Shown: one piece after another, positions 1 through 12,747 of the stretch | Position numbering within the stretch: the stretch's first letter is position 1 | Layout of the letters: every line of letters starts with the position of its first letter | Assembly (NCBI RefSeq): GCF_022458985.1 | Contig: NC_061779.1 | Location: 11,482,501 to 11,546,500, forward strand | Direction: 5' to 3' | Source of the DNA: Mugil cephalus | Lineage: Eukaryota > Chordata > Actinopteri > Mugiliformes > Mugilidae | Length of the DNA stretch: 64,000 bases | Notes under the pieces: model-generated | The model's database searches: none | What the model was told of the DNA's origin: nothing | The model's input: only the letters and a program-made list of their open reading frames with translations | Program-made: the position numbers and the translations under genes

Positions 1-454
1 GTTTACGTCCCTCCTAAAATAACGTATATATAGTTTTGATCACAATTATAATTTTTCCTAAGCATCAATACCAAAAACAAAGCTAAAACAAAGATCAAGA
101 AGCTTCTTTAGTTCTAAATGGCTGGTGGTGTTTAGGTTTTTATAGGATCATCTGTGGGTGGTGCACACTTTAAACAGACTTGACCAGGGAAAATTCAACG
201 CTCAGCTTGACCTAGTTTTCCACAGTGAGTGGAGGCCTAATGAGCCGTGGTGTGAAATTGTAATTTGACATCAAGCCTTAACAATCTTACATAAATTGCT
301 GTGGCTCCCAGTACTTTTCTTTATTATAGAGCAACAACTCAGAACACATGTTCACTTATACTTGTACATATTTTTATATATATTTTTATACTGATGCATG
401 TATTGTTACTATAATTGCCTACTTGTTCTTACTTATTCTTATTGCCTACATTAC

Positions 455-545
455 TCTTTGTTCTGAACACCGGTACACTTTGAGTAGGAGCTGCTGTAAC
501 GAAAAGTAATTTCCCCCTGGGATCAATAAAGTAATTCAGATTCAA
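455..545 (+). repeat. LINE/SINE 3'-tail fragment
   Basis: The stretch has the pattern of teleost retroposon tails: an AT-rich lead, then CTGCTGTAACG, a TTTCCCCCTGGGATCAATAA segment and an AT-rich end. It lies in a dennd5 intron. Similar tails in reverse orientation occur near 15205, 39131 and 55855. The family was not determined. Confidence 0.5.
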
Positions 546-752
546 GCCATCCTTCTTCTCTGCCTAAATATTTGTACATTATTGCTGCCCTCTAATGAGT
601 CTTCCTTGTCCTTAGGGTGTACCGCGGAGTCCTGACTTTTTTCTTGATGCAAACTCGACCAATTCCAGCTGCCTTTGTTTCAGCTTTGTTTTCAGCCATG
701 CCCTTGACGACGGGGAATCTCCACAGACGTGCCAACAGAATTCAAATCTCAC

Positions 753-3700
753 TTGTTTGTGTTCTGCGCCTGTGCGAGCACATCGGCCTGCAGCTTGGGG
801 AAGTAGCCCGGGTGGTGGCGACCCTGGCCGATCCTCATGTCCAGCAGGTGGGGGTGTATGGCTGTGTGGTCGGCCTTCAGCAGCCGGCGCTCGGTGGCCT
901 GAGCTGCGGAGACAAATGTAGACATGACGGTTCAAACAGAGGCTTCGAGTGAAAGGTTGTGTGTTGTGTTAAATCTGCCGGTAAGTTTGTTTAGCTGCAA
1001 GAAGGATCACACGAACCTATAGCTTAAGACGAGATATAATTGACTTGGTGGTGTGATGGAAAAGAGGTAAAGCACCATCTCTGAGTCATAAACGGCACGG
1101 ATAGACAGAGATGTGAGCGTTGCAGTTTGTGTTGTGAGGTTGGCAGAACTTCAAACGGTTTGGAGCGGTTTTTGGAGGACACACAGCACTGTCACAAGCT
1201 CTGTTTATATAATCCTCATCCCCCACTATATCCTGCAGTTCACCCCTCGTTTAATTCCCTAATTCAACTCTCTCCTCTCTATCAGATTCAATCCGCTTTG
1301 AGTTTCAATAATTACTTAGTCTGTTTGACGTTCATTTTTATTTAAGAGACGCTCCCTTGACAAGAAACCTTTCTCATTTAAATGTTCTGGTGCAGAAGTC
1401 TCATATGAATAACATTGCGGGTTTTCATTAGCCTTAGGGTAACATCACCAGGTCAGGCTTTTTTTTTTATTTTACTTTTTTTTTAATTTTTTAAAATGAG
1501 TAGGAAGCACTGAAAATAGTTATCTCTGCATTAAAACTTCACTGTAAACTTTACACATATTTGACATGTTGTGTCGCTCCCCTTTATTTCATCCCGTTTT
1601 CATCCTGAGCGCCTTGAACTCACCCGACTCAAAGAGCGTGGTGTTTTTCCTGTAAGGACAGATGCGCGAATCCTCGTCGACCGCGTCATACAGTCGTTCC
1701 CGCTCCAAGCGGTTGTCAAACAGCTGCTGCAGCGGCTCCCTGTCGGCCCAGCGAGATATAACTTTCCCATCCACAAAAGAAGAAAACATGGATGTCTCCA
1801 GGAACCGGGACAAGAAGCGCAGGTGTTTCGCCGGCTGGACTGAGAGGAAGGAACCCTGAAACATTTAAAACAGTGCGTTAAAACAATCCACACATGGCTA
1901 AATATGATTATTATACACTACTAGTTAAAAGTTTTAGAGCAGTACGCAGTATAGCTCTAGTATAGTTGGGCAGGGCTTCATTCTACAGCAAAATAATGAC
2001 CAAAAAATTAGCTGGATAGGATACAAACAAGATGGAAAAGCCTGAAAACATGGAGTGGACAGCTCAGTTTCCAGAAAAAGAAGAAATACTGGAGAGTTCT
2101 AAAACTTTTGACTGGTTGTGTACATTATGAGGGAATCTTCTGAAGTACCTTGTCAAAGCTGAACGTCCCCTCTCGGTTGCTCAACCAGGAGTCCAAATCC
2201 AGAGCGCTGTGGATGACAAACTCCTCATACCTGCCAAACATGGCAGCAAAACGAACAGCGAACACCTCCCTGAGCTGAATATTCAGCTTTGCGGCCTTCA
2301 GCTCCTCCTCCTCCTCCTCCTCCTCTTCAAACAGAGTCTTGCCTCCCTCGGACATCTTTCCTCCTCCGCACCTCTTAGCCAGAGCCTGGAGTTTCTCCAG
2401 CACCGCCAGCTCCTCGCCTCCGAGGTTCCCGTTCCTCCGGTCCTCCATCAGGTCCTCCAGCACCAGGCTGCTCAGGCGAGGCGAGGAGGTCGTGGTGGAG
2501 GTGATGGTGGTGGTGGGCTTGGTGACCACTCCTCCCTGAGGCGGGAGCCCGAACTTTAGCAGAACCTCGCTCAGCTCCTGGATTAGCTCGGTCTGATCTG
2601 GAAACAGGGGCAGGTCCTCGGGAGCTTCCACGCAGTGGTTGTCAATGTCCACAAAACACAGGTTGGCCTGCGATGAGACAAATAAGAAAGTTAAACATAT
2701 AAAAACCATTAACCAGACACCTATTTTTTTATTTATATATTTATTTATTTGTAACTTTTATTATTTTTCTCATTTGTTGATGTGTTATTTTCCGATAGAA
2801 AAATCAGTAAAAATTAAAAAATATCTAATTATTACTGTTAACACTTCAACAGGAGACCATGTAGAAACTTGCAATATCAGACTCTAATAACAAAATGAAA
2901 CCTGGAAACCTTTAAAGCTGCTGAACAAAGAACGACACGACTGAAAAAGATAGCTACCGATATTAAAAAAAAAAAAAAAAAAAAGCCTCTGCAGGCAGCA
3001 GTGAAGCGCAGCAGTCAGCAGCAATACGACCTTCGGCAGTGACCTCCGGCAGTCAGCTTATAGCCTCAGGGGGAGCTGGGAGATGTACTATCGAGTGGAC
3101 AGGCGCAGCCGACTCCACAGCTTCATCCTCCTAGTTCATGTTTTTACTTCTTAGTGAAGACACAAACTTTAAAAGGGGAGTTTATGCTTTAAGTAAATCA
3201 CACAAACACATTTGTTTCACCACATTTACGCTCCGTTTCCCGATTCTTCTGTGTATCAACAAACATGAAACGGTACATGCTCTGGGTTCTTCATATTACT
3301 TCATATTAGGACTCAAGACTAATCGCGGATATGCACGTATAATTAAAATAATTCCTTCAAAGCGCACGGTTAAAAAATAAATAAGCGGCGTCCTCTAACG
3401 CCAACTGATTATTCAGTGAGCATCGTTATTCTGGATCTGACGAGCTCTGCGTTTTTGCTTTCATCCCCTGGAGCTGTCTCACTGCCGCCTCTTTTCTGGG
3501 GCAGAGCGACTTCAAAGAGGCATCAGTGAGACATTCATGCAGCATAAAGTGATCTCGGATGCAGGATCGGATTTGAAAAGGGGAGGGAGGATGGGGGCTT
3601 GCAGCTCTGAGGAAATTTATCATCACAGTTCGACTGGCTGGCGGCGGAGGGCAACTTTGAGGATGTTTCACTTTTAGATGCCTCTATCCTGATCTGCATT

Positions 3701-6700
3701 GGCGCGCCGTAGCTCCCTTGTCGCGTGTCGTACCTCGTGCGGGAGGTGGAGGGAGGACCGCTGGGCTCCGTCTCTGCGCTGGATGCCCATCAGGAACGGC
3801 ACGGGAGCGTCCAGGAGGTGGTGCAGCGGCGTGGAGACGATGGGCAGGTAGATGTGCTGCCACTGGAACGGGAACAGCAAGGTGGTGATGCCTTCCGCTA
3901 CCGTCATCAAACGCTGGTAATCTGGAGAGGCGCCGAGACGGGATAAAAGGCGGCGCATGAGAATAAGTAAATCACTTCAAAGCACGAACAGCAGGCGTCA
4001 TTTTCAGTCGGGCGGAGCAGACGTTCAGTCAAACTCCAGACGCTAGTTTAGTTTCTTGTTGATGATATAAATAAAATTCATGTTTCCATGCTACAGCGCT
4101 TGGCACAGTTAAGGGCGGAGGATGCTTCATTGTCATCATTGTCATTAGATATGTCATTCAAACACAACCTGTACAATATCGTACGATATCGTTAAGAATA
4201 TAGAAAGAAAGATCCTAATTGTGTCGTGGTTATCAGATCCTTTTTCACCGCATACATTTTAACTATTATATGATAAAAATCATTCACTGCTCAGTTCCGT
4301 TGAAGGTGCACTGTGAACCAGGGTGCACAGGGACAGGATTGAAACTAAACAGCTAAATTTAATACATCTTAAATGTACGACAAAATTGTATTACAAATAA
4401 CTGAAGTGTGTGGTCACCTTGAGAGTAGAGCAGGACTTGCGTCTCCAGGAGTGCACAGGTGAGCAGCTTCACCATATTGTCCACACCGAGCAAGGAGAAC
4501 GCCTCTCCGAGAGGATACTCCCCCAACGGAAGCTCACCCGGCCCGGGACGCTGGCACACGATGGGCCCCTGCACCCCGTGGAACCTCAGGGACCTTCCTG
4601 GGGGAGGCAAGGGCACCTCATAGAGGATGTTGTGGATGTAGCTCTCTAGAGGGAGCGGTGGGGCCGTCTGCGACGCGACGGCCTGGTGCAGCTGAGCCAG
4701 AAACTCTCGTGAGGCTTGGAGGAACGGGAGCGGCGTGACGAGGCAGAGGGCTTTGGACACGTACAGGGTGTCGCGTGCCGGATCGAAGGAGCCCACGCAG
4801 CCGAGGCAGGCGGACACCCCGGGGAGAGAGTCGCCGTCTGACTCATCCAAGCTGCTCGCCAGCGAGTCCATACTGGAGGTGGAAGGCGAGGAGGCGGAAG
4901 AGGACGCGGAGGAGGAGGACGGGGAGGAGGCTGATGAAGAGGAGTGATGCTCCACGTGGTGCATTTGACAGAGCGTCTGCATGGCAGTGATAATCTGAGG
5001 ACAGGTCACCTCCTCGTAGAAGGTGTGGACAAAGCCGTAGGAGCGCGTGCCGTCATCGAAAGCGAGCGTGAACGAGTGGAACTGGGGGTCGAGTCTGTCC
5101 GCTTGAGTGCGGAACGAGAGACCTCTGGGCATACAGAGCTGAAGAGGAAATTAAGAGAAACAAGAAGAGCAGGAAGGAGAGAGGAAACATAAAAGAGGGT
5201 TTAGAATAAAGCTGAAAAAAAAATAAATAAATAAACAGGATTTTCTAAACCATACACTTTTTTCTACAGTTGCCCTAAAATAAGCTTTAAACATATCTGT
5301 TAGAGAACACATTGTTCCAAATCCAGGGTAAAAAAAAAAGAAAAAGAAAACAAGCTTACAGCAGCAAAAGAAAAAGAACTGGTGCAAAGATCATTGTGCT
5401 GACATTATTTTTGTATTGTTTTCCAAAATGCACTTAGTGCAAAAACCGATCCATCTCCCGAGAGTTAAAGGAAATACATTTGACTTAAATTGGAAAAAGA
5501 AATTATTATTTTTGAGATGCTACATAAAGACTAAGCCAAGCAATATAATTAAAAAAAAAATAGATGTATTTTCTTGTCATTTCATTTGTTATGTCACAGT
5601 ATAACCTGAAACGCTGTGTCTTCTGGGACACTGTTTACACCAAATCTTAACATGTGAGCAGAAACAAGGGCAGACATTAACATTAATTAATTTCCATCTG
5701 ACTGCAAACTGTTCTGAGGCTGACCTGATTTTCCACCAGTGAACAATGAGCATGCTCTGCATATTTAAGCAAAGAAAAAAAAAAAACTGGCTGAAGAAAA
5801 TACTAAAAAAAGAGATGAAAAGAACTATTCCAGGTAATATTGCTTCCTTCATTATTCACATTCACCGGTCGGAAAAGCAACATCAGACGCATCTTGTTGT
5901 CTGACTGCCGTGACAGAAAACAACCAAAGCAGAATCAGAGCATTTACGTGTGAACCGGCGTCTCACCATGTTGACAGCATCTCTGTTGAAGGGGTTCCTG
6001 TCGGTGTTTTCGGGGTAGTGCACCAGAACCTTTGACTTGAAGGACCTTCGAACGGGGCTCTGCTCGAAGCCCTCGCCTGAAAGACAGACAGACAGACAGA
6101 GTGAGTTCAGAGAGGATTATATTAGTGACAATTGACTTTGATTGGAGCTGAATCAGAACTTCTAACAGGCCAGAGGGGACGCGGCTTTGATTTATTAAAA
6201 CAAACGTACAGGTCAACCATGTCTGGCTAAAAAAAAAAAACAAAGGACCATTCTGCAGCAAAGATGGAAAAATCCTCCCATAGGTTACGTAACTCAACTC
6301 ATTACCATAAAGATAAGACTGTAAAAAAGTGACACAACACACATCATCTCTTAGACTCTGCAAGTGTAGGAAACTGTCTGCGCTCACAGGGAGAGCTCCG
6401 GATTAAAATGCTGCTTTTTGAAAGAGCCGAACTTGCTGCGCACGCAAGATAACTCCATATTCCGTATAAATTTCCGTGGTGCATTGGCCTGCACCTTGTG
6501 TCAGCTTCTAGCTCCGGTTACATAGAAAGTGCTGTCATTGTGGGTATGAGCACATGAAGGATGAGGAGTTAAAGGAGAAAAAAAATAGAGAAAGATAGAG
6601 GAGGCCACAGAAGTAAACTGTGTGTATGATTCAGAGGAGTGTGTAATCGAGTGATAGTAGTGGATGAGGTGCTTCCATTATTCATCCACTTTCTGAGGGA

Positions 6701-9700
6701 AGGCCCTCGGATAGTACTCTTCCTGCTCTAGTCCCCATTTCACTAATCCACCATGAATTCCCATCCCGGCATTATACGGCGAACTGCAAATGGCAAACCC
6801 ACAGCCGTCTCTCAGCCGTCAGCTCTGAAGCATTCATCCACCTTAACCTGCCTACGAGATGACGCACGAGGCCCCCGAAGCAGGAAACGGTGTCGCAGGC
6901 AGAGTGAGAAAAGAGCACCGCTTGAGGTTAGTCAGACTGGTAGGTGGGAGACAGAAGCTAATGGATCGCAGCAAGAAGAAGAGGAAGGGGAGGAGGAGGA
7001 GGGGGGGTACTCTTTGCTGAGGATACGAGTTGGAGCCGGCACCGGAGAGGCAATCCTCGCAGAAAGACACAAGAGTTGCCATGGCATCCACTTCCGCTGT
7101 GGCCTCGAAGGTAGCCATCGAGAGAAAGCTTTTGTGCTCGTCATCGGTTACGTCAGACCGGGTTTCATCACCTGACCCAATTAAAAAAAAAAACACTCTC
7201 CTCCTGACGCGAGTTCCCACCAAAGAACACGTGTAAATGAAGCCTCTGTTATTCTTTTGTTTTTTTTGTTTTTACTGTGTCACAGAGTAGAGGGAGGTTT
7301 GTTTTCGTGTTTTGTAGGAGACCTTAAATGCTTCTAATTAGTGTTTCACCCCCTTACTGCATTATCACGCATTAGGCGACATTTGTGAGGTATGCGGCAC
7401 TTTACATCACCAGCAGTAATTATGAAATTTCACGTTAGAAATGTTCAAAATCAATATATAAAAAAAAGAGAGAGAAAATCTGCAAAAATTCACAATTTAG
7501 ATGGACCTAGTTCATGATTACTTTAATGTCTTGTCTGTGTTTTTTTGGAGTTTCATATTCACCGCAACTGTCACATCCGCAGAACCCGCCGAATTACCGC
7601 CACCGGCCCATTCATCACATCACTACATGATGAGGACAGTTACAAAAAGCCGAGATTAAAGTGTCAGCTGGCACTGACTGATGAGGAGTCATTACTTTTC
7701 ACTTCGAGCCGTTTAAAATCTCGTCGTCGTTAAATTACAAATCTGTCCGTCCACTGGAGGGGAATCAGATCACTCGGATTTAGAGACAGAGGATAAATTA
7801 GGTGCCGAGTGCCTCAAAGTGTCTCCGACTGAGTGTCCTTTGTCTTCTGTTCAACATCATAACGTGCAGCTCTGTTCGGTCAGGGAGTTCTCGCCCTCCA
7901 CTGATGTCATCCCCCTGTGACTGTCATCGGGCCCGAAGCCTCGGCCGTTCAGCATTCCTACAGTGAACGTCACGTGAAATTTGATTAGGCTGCAGAAAGC
8001 ACAGTGGCATCTATTGAGAAGCCAACAAGAGCAGATTGTCTCTCGGTGGGCACTCACCAATTACACGCTCGCACAAAAAGACATACTGTGCGACCTCATC
8101 TAAACACATATATATAGAGAGAGATGTATACATATATGTACCCTGAACACAGTGAATGCTTTGGGGAATATGTTAAGAGAAAGACACAGAGGCAGAAATC
8201 CCCTGAAAGGATCAGAGTCCCCTGCTGCAGTGGGCTTGAGATGACCTGCTGTTACATAAGCAGATTGGAGGCGCTCAGATATACCAGCCAGCAGTGTTGC
8301 CACTCGCTGCAGGAGGTCTGCTATCAAAGTCTAGTTAGTTAGAGCTCTGGAAAATCTGCAGCAGGGCCATGCATACCCCACATGATCCAGATCTCGTCCT
8401 AAATACACAGTTCTCCTCTGATCTGATTCTGCGCTTTTATCCAAAACAAAGCAGTTCGGTTTCAGGCACCTTCTCCCCAAACCACCACCACCCCGTCCCC
8501 AAGGAGCTGCTCTACATGAGCTGTCACAAAGACGGACATAGAGAGGATAGGATGTAACTATTGTCTACTGCTCCTAAACTAAAAACTGTCATCTTTTTTT
8601 TAATCTTTTTATTTTTTGGTTGAGTCTCCTCACAAAAGACTGCAGCGCACACACACACGCACACAATCAGGACAGACGTCACACAGGACTCCAGGGTGAA
8701 TCTGTCCTCAACTCCGTGTCAACAACCCCGCACAGGAGAAAGCAACGTCACCTGATATCTGAGCTCAACCCCACAAATAAACCCTCACAAACACCTGACA
8801 CTGAGGCAGCATCACTGCAGCTTTCATTACCGTGGCAACCTCCACATCCGCCCGCACAGTATCCAATTCCTTTTTTTTTTTTTTTTTTTTCATAGGAAAA
8901 GGTACATTTTGCATATCAACATGACAGAGCCATGTCTGAGTGAAATCAAGGAGCCATCACATGGATTAATCACTGCTTTGTGAATCACATAACAGTGTAA
9001 TCTGGGAGCACAGAGCCCCGGCTGCGTTCACCCCGAGCTCGCTGCCTGGATGTTCCAGCTGTGTTCCAGCTTTAATGAGCAGAACGGGATGCTCTTGTTT
9101 TCTCTACATTCAACCCTTTTTTCCCTCAAAATGCTCCTGATCCAGGTGGATGACTTCGCAGAAACACACAAAGGCATATCCTCAACTGACTCCCGATGCT
9201 GTCAGGAAAATATGATGAAATATCAACCGAGCAGAGATGTAATGTGTTTACAACCGAGCAGAGGTCAAACAAAAGGACGAGACTGGGCTGCTATATGGGA
9301 TAATTGTCATTTTCAATTAAATTGCTTAGTATTCACGAGAGGGGTTTTTCTTTAAATGTTAATATTTTATTTGCGTCAGAAACCACTGTTTAAAAATATA
9401 TAATTCAGCAGCACCTGATGCTCAGAGAAAAATACAGATCCTGTCAAAGCAGCTGTAGAAATAATGACATATTTTTCTGGTTAAATACACTGTTTTTCCA
9501 ACACTACCCACTGATAACGTTGTCAACAGCGGTGACAGAAAGAAAAACACGTTTAAATGTCTGTCACTGCAGCACACAAAGGCCTAAACGAACTGTCAAA
9601 TGTAAACCGTGACTTTAAACACAAGCTCGGCCGTGTGCTTCGTTATTTTTTAATTTTTTTAAATTAGTTTCTTTCGTGTTTACTGAAACCTACCAGCTCC

Positions 9701-9802
9701 ATCGTCGGGCTCCAGGCCCGTCTCCGTGTCCACTCCACACACAACAAAATAGTGGGCGAAACGGCAAGAAGCCGATCCCGTGGCCGCCGCAGTCCCGTTC
9801 AT
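753..9802 (-). CDS. dennd5b: DENND5-family DENN domain protein (5A/5B type), 5' part; 3' end beyond left edge
   Basis: Seven coding exons were traced on the minus strand: 9694-9802 (start ATG at 9802), 5967-6076, 4418-5138, 3734-3921, 2149-2667, 1624-1855 and 753-903. All have GT-AG borders and matching phases, giving about 676 residues that continue past the left edge. The N-terminus reads [19 protein letters not shown], typical of DENND5. Exon 3 holds the upstream DENN part ([27 protein letters not shown]), exons 4 and 5 the core DENN ([30 protein letters not shown]), exon 6 the downstream part ([16 protein letters not shown]), and exon 7 the block [12 protein letters not shown]. Known family role: DENND5A and 5B bind Rab6 and act as exchange factors for Rab39 in Golgi/endosome trafficking. 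The RUN and PLAT domains must lie outside the window. The segment [12 protein letters not shown] favours 5B, but the paralogue is uncertain. Oddities: a long Ser run with His (about 4880-4950) and a run of nine Glu (about 2305-2330). Confidence 0.88.
6077..9693 (-). other. dennd5 intron 1, no gene seen
   Basis: This 3.6-kb intron separates the first two coding exons of the DENND5 gene. It contains short open frames without family resemblance, a T-rich run at about 8870-8890 and AT-rich patches. No RNA gene or recognisable transposon was found. Conserved regulatory elements cannot be excluded without alignment. Confidence 0.6.
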
Positions 9803-12747
9803 CCTCGACGCGTGAATGGTGAAGAGAGAGAAGGCTCCGTTTACTTAATGTGGAGGATGTTCATAGCTGATGCTGATTTTAATCCGGAAAACGCTGCGGG
9901 CGCGTGTGTGCGTGCGTGCCTCCTATCCTGAGCTGTGTGCGCCTGTGGCTGTCGTTTGCCCGCCTGCACCCACTGATCCTCGGTGTGACTCTGATGGAGT
10001 CAGGCTGATCCAACGATGGTCATCTCGTTTGTTCTCACAGGGAGAGGGAGGAGGAGGAGGAGGAGGAGGCTGTTTGGGAGGGAGGCAGGGAGTTGGAGAG
10101 AGGCGTGGGAGGGAGGAAGCGAGGGAGACAAAGACCTGAACGCATATTTAATCATTTTGAAATATTATTTCCTCAATTATTCAACACGACCCTCATCAGA
10201 ATAATCAGTTTTAATTTTTTTTTATTATTATAACTAATATTCCATCATCCAGAGCTAGGTCCTTTTTTTATATATATAAATAACATTAAGTTTATTTGTA
10301 CAGCACATTAACTACGGAAATGGGAGTCAAAGTGTTTTGAAAAGGCTTTGAAGGAAATAGCATAAATCATTTAAATGAAGTCAAGGCCCTCCACCAATTT
10401 CACACATCATCTTTCTTTCTAATATTACTCAGCCTCTGAAAACTGTTTTATGATGTGACTCCGAGGGAGATTTTAACAGTCTCAGAAGATCAGGATTTTA
10501 TTTATTTGGGCGCCCAATAAACCTATAGGTTGTGCAGGATAAAACAGACAACTGATTGTGGGAAATGAAGGATCCAATGTTGTTGGAGCTGAACACATAA
10601 TTTATTATAGGCAGTGGCTGTAAAACTACAGCCATTGGGGGTGTACACTTATTTTACACTTGATTTTTTTAATTAATTGGAATCAATCTGTGTTTATTTG
10701 TCCAAAATTTCATTTATATAGTGTCAAAAATAATAGCCTCAAGAGGCTTGGCAGTGAAGATTTTTTCAATAATTTCTTTGTATAAACTAGGATTGTATTT
10801 ACAAAAGTAATTAAAATTAAAATATATATAAAAATTAACTATTTCTCCCAACCGTAAACTTTCTCAGTGCAAAAATCTTTGAACTCTTTTGGGTTTTATA
10901 CTGTATTTACCTGTTTGATAGTAACTTATTTCTGCATGTTTAGTCTGGGGACCATAAATACAGTAATAATGGTATTTTGGCTCTTGACCACTGACACACT
11001 CACTGACAAAACAGTAATTTAGACTCTAGCACTGAGCCTGAATAATGGTGCAATGCTTTCAGATTTCTGCCAAAAGAAATATTTGTGCATGAACAGACTT
11101 TAAAGTCCAGATATTGTAAATACTTTTAAATACTATTTAGTTCTTGTCCCAAGTCTAGGTGCCACATATACAGATAGTCTACACTAGACCATGCATAAGG
11201 AGGACAGGAGAGGGAAAAAAGGACGTTGATATCAATCATATGCCTCAATGGGTATTTATTGAACCAAACAGACAAACATAGTTTCCTTTTAATAGTCAAA
11301 ATGTTCACTAGCTTAATTAAATAAATAGGATACTCTAAGTCACAAATAAATCAGCCCCTTGCTGGAAATATTCTGGTAAACCTTATCGCCTGAGAGATAT
11401 TTAGATTTGGGTTGAACGAAGTCCAAACATAAAAAAAAAATGTGCAGCATTTCTCACCTGGATTTGCCCAAGTCACAAACATCTTAAATCAAACAGTCAC
11501 ATTTCTCATGCATAAGCACCCGTCCTCCTCTTTTCTGTAAGTATTGTCGACAGCTCCAGTCCTACAGGTGGATCTGTCACTTATCAGTGCATAGCTCGAC
11601 ATGGCAACGAGGTTTGTGTTTAACATTCGATCCCTGCTGCAATTAAAAAAAAAAGAAGAAAAAAAAAAGGTTTTATAAATAAAAAATATTCAAACACTCA
11701 TGGCTGTCATCATTATTCTGCTGTAACAGTCGTACTGTTATTTTCCAGCTGCATTTCTCTTTGATATTCGTGATAGTTGCAAAACAATCATAGAGGTCCA
11801 GACATCCTTTTTCCTGGTAATTTCCTCCAACACCTCCCAGGGGGAGATTTTTAGGTGTTTACAGGCCATTTGACATTCAACAAAAGAACGTCCTGGATCG
11901 ACCCCCTGTCTCCCCTCCCTCCCTCCCTCCAGACTGTAGTGATCTTTGAAGTCAACGTTCAGGCTCCTTCATGAGTCAGGTGTCCCGAACACCTCAGCTC
12001 CTTTAATGCTGGTGAGGCCGTGTCACAACTTCACAATCCTCCTGAATCCCTCACTATCTCGTATGAAGCCAAGCATCACGTAGATTAAACTCTTTGGTCC
12101 ATCTAAAGTTACGATGCAAACCACTGGTAAAATAAGTATTTAGGAGGAAAACAAAAAAAATGTTTTTAAAATCCAGCGAGGACTGGAGCTGTAGTACTTC
12201 AATCCAAGGCATGCTAAGGTGTGCAGCAAAAAAACTCTCTGGACCACGGAGGTGTGGTACACCGGGACATGCTGAAACATTCTCTAGAAAACTTCTGGCA
12301 GTGGGGTTGGATTCAGAAATTTCACCTGGAACGTGTCTTCAGAGATTTTAGGTGAAGCTCTCAGAAGATAGGGCACTATGGGTCTTTGAGAGGAAATAGT
12401 CTCTGGCAGGAAGAGGTGGCGGGTTATAACGCTTAACTAAATGAATGCTTTCTTCCTGCTTCCTGCTCACTAGGTGCTCATCAACTAATTGCAGTGTAGG
12501 ACGCTAGAAATCAGGATGGCAGAGATAGCTTAGTCATGTGTGGTAATAATAATAATATTGAGCTAGGGAACACTGTACGGGGTGAGACAGAGAAAGCCAA
12601 AGTATCCACAGGAGACTACACAAACCTGCTCTTCCGTGAGGATATTGCCAACAGATGTATAATTTAAAACTGGAAGGACGAAAGGTTGGCGGCTTTGGCA
12701 AAAATGTGAGGAAGCAAAAATTATAGTGTGGACCGGGAGAGGGAAGT
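9803..12747. other. Intergenic region between the dennd5 start and the armc10 stop
   Basis: The 250 bp next to the dennd5 start are GC- and CpG-rich and contain a GGA-repeat run at about 10042-10068, which fits a promoter/5' UTR for the minus-strand gene. The remainder is AT-rich. A segment at about 10280-10370 (TTTATTTGTACAGCACATTA and following) resembles a fish retroposon tail. A CCCT-repeat lies at about 11914-11931. The part next to 12748 should hold the armc10 3' UTR. No coding region is supported. Confidence 0.55.

Noticed and set aside
612..935. Open frames on both strands over 612-952
   Set aside because: The true coding frame is the DENND5 exon at 753-903; the longer frames cross its splice sites.
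2209..2559. Leu-rich plus-strand open frame over dennd5 exon 5
   Set aside because: It is the antisense shadow of the Glu-rich stretch in the DENND5 exon.
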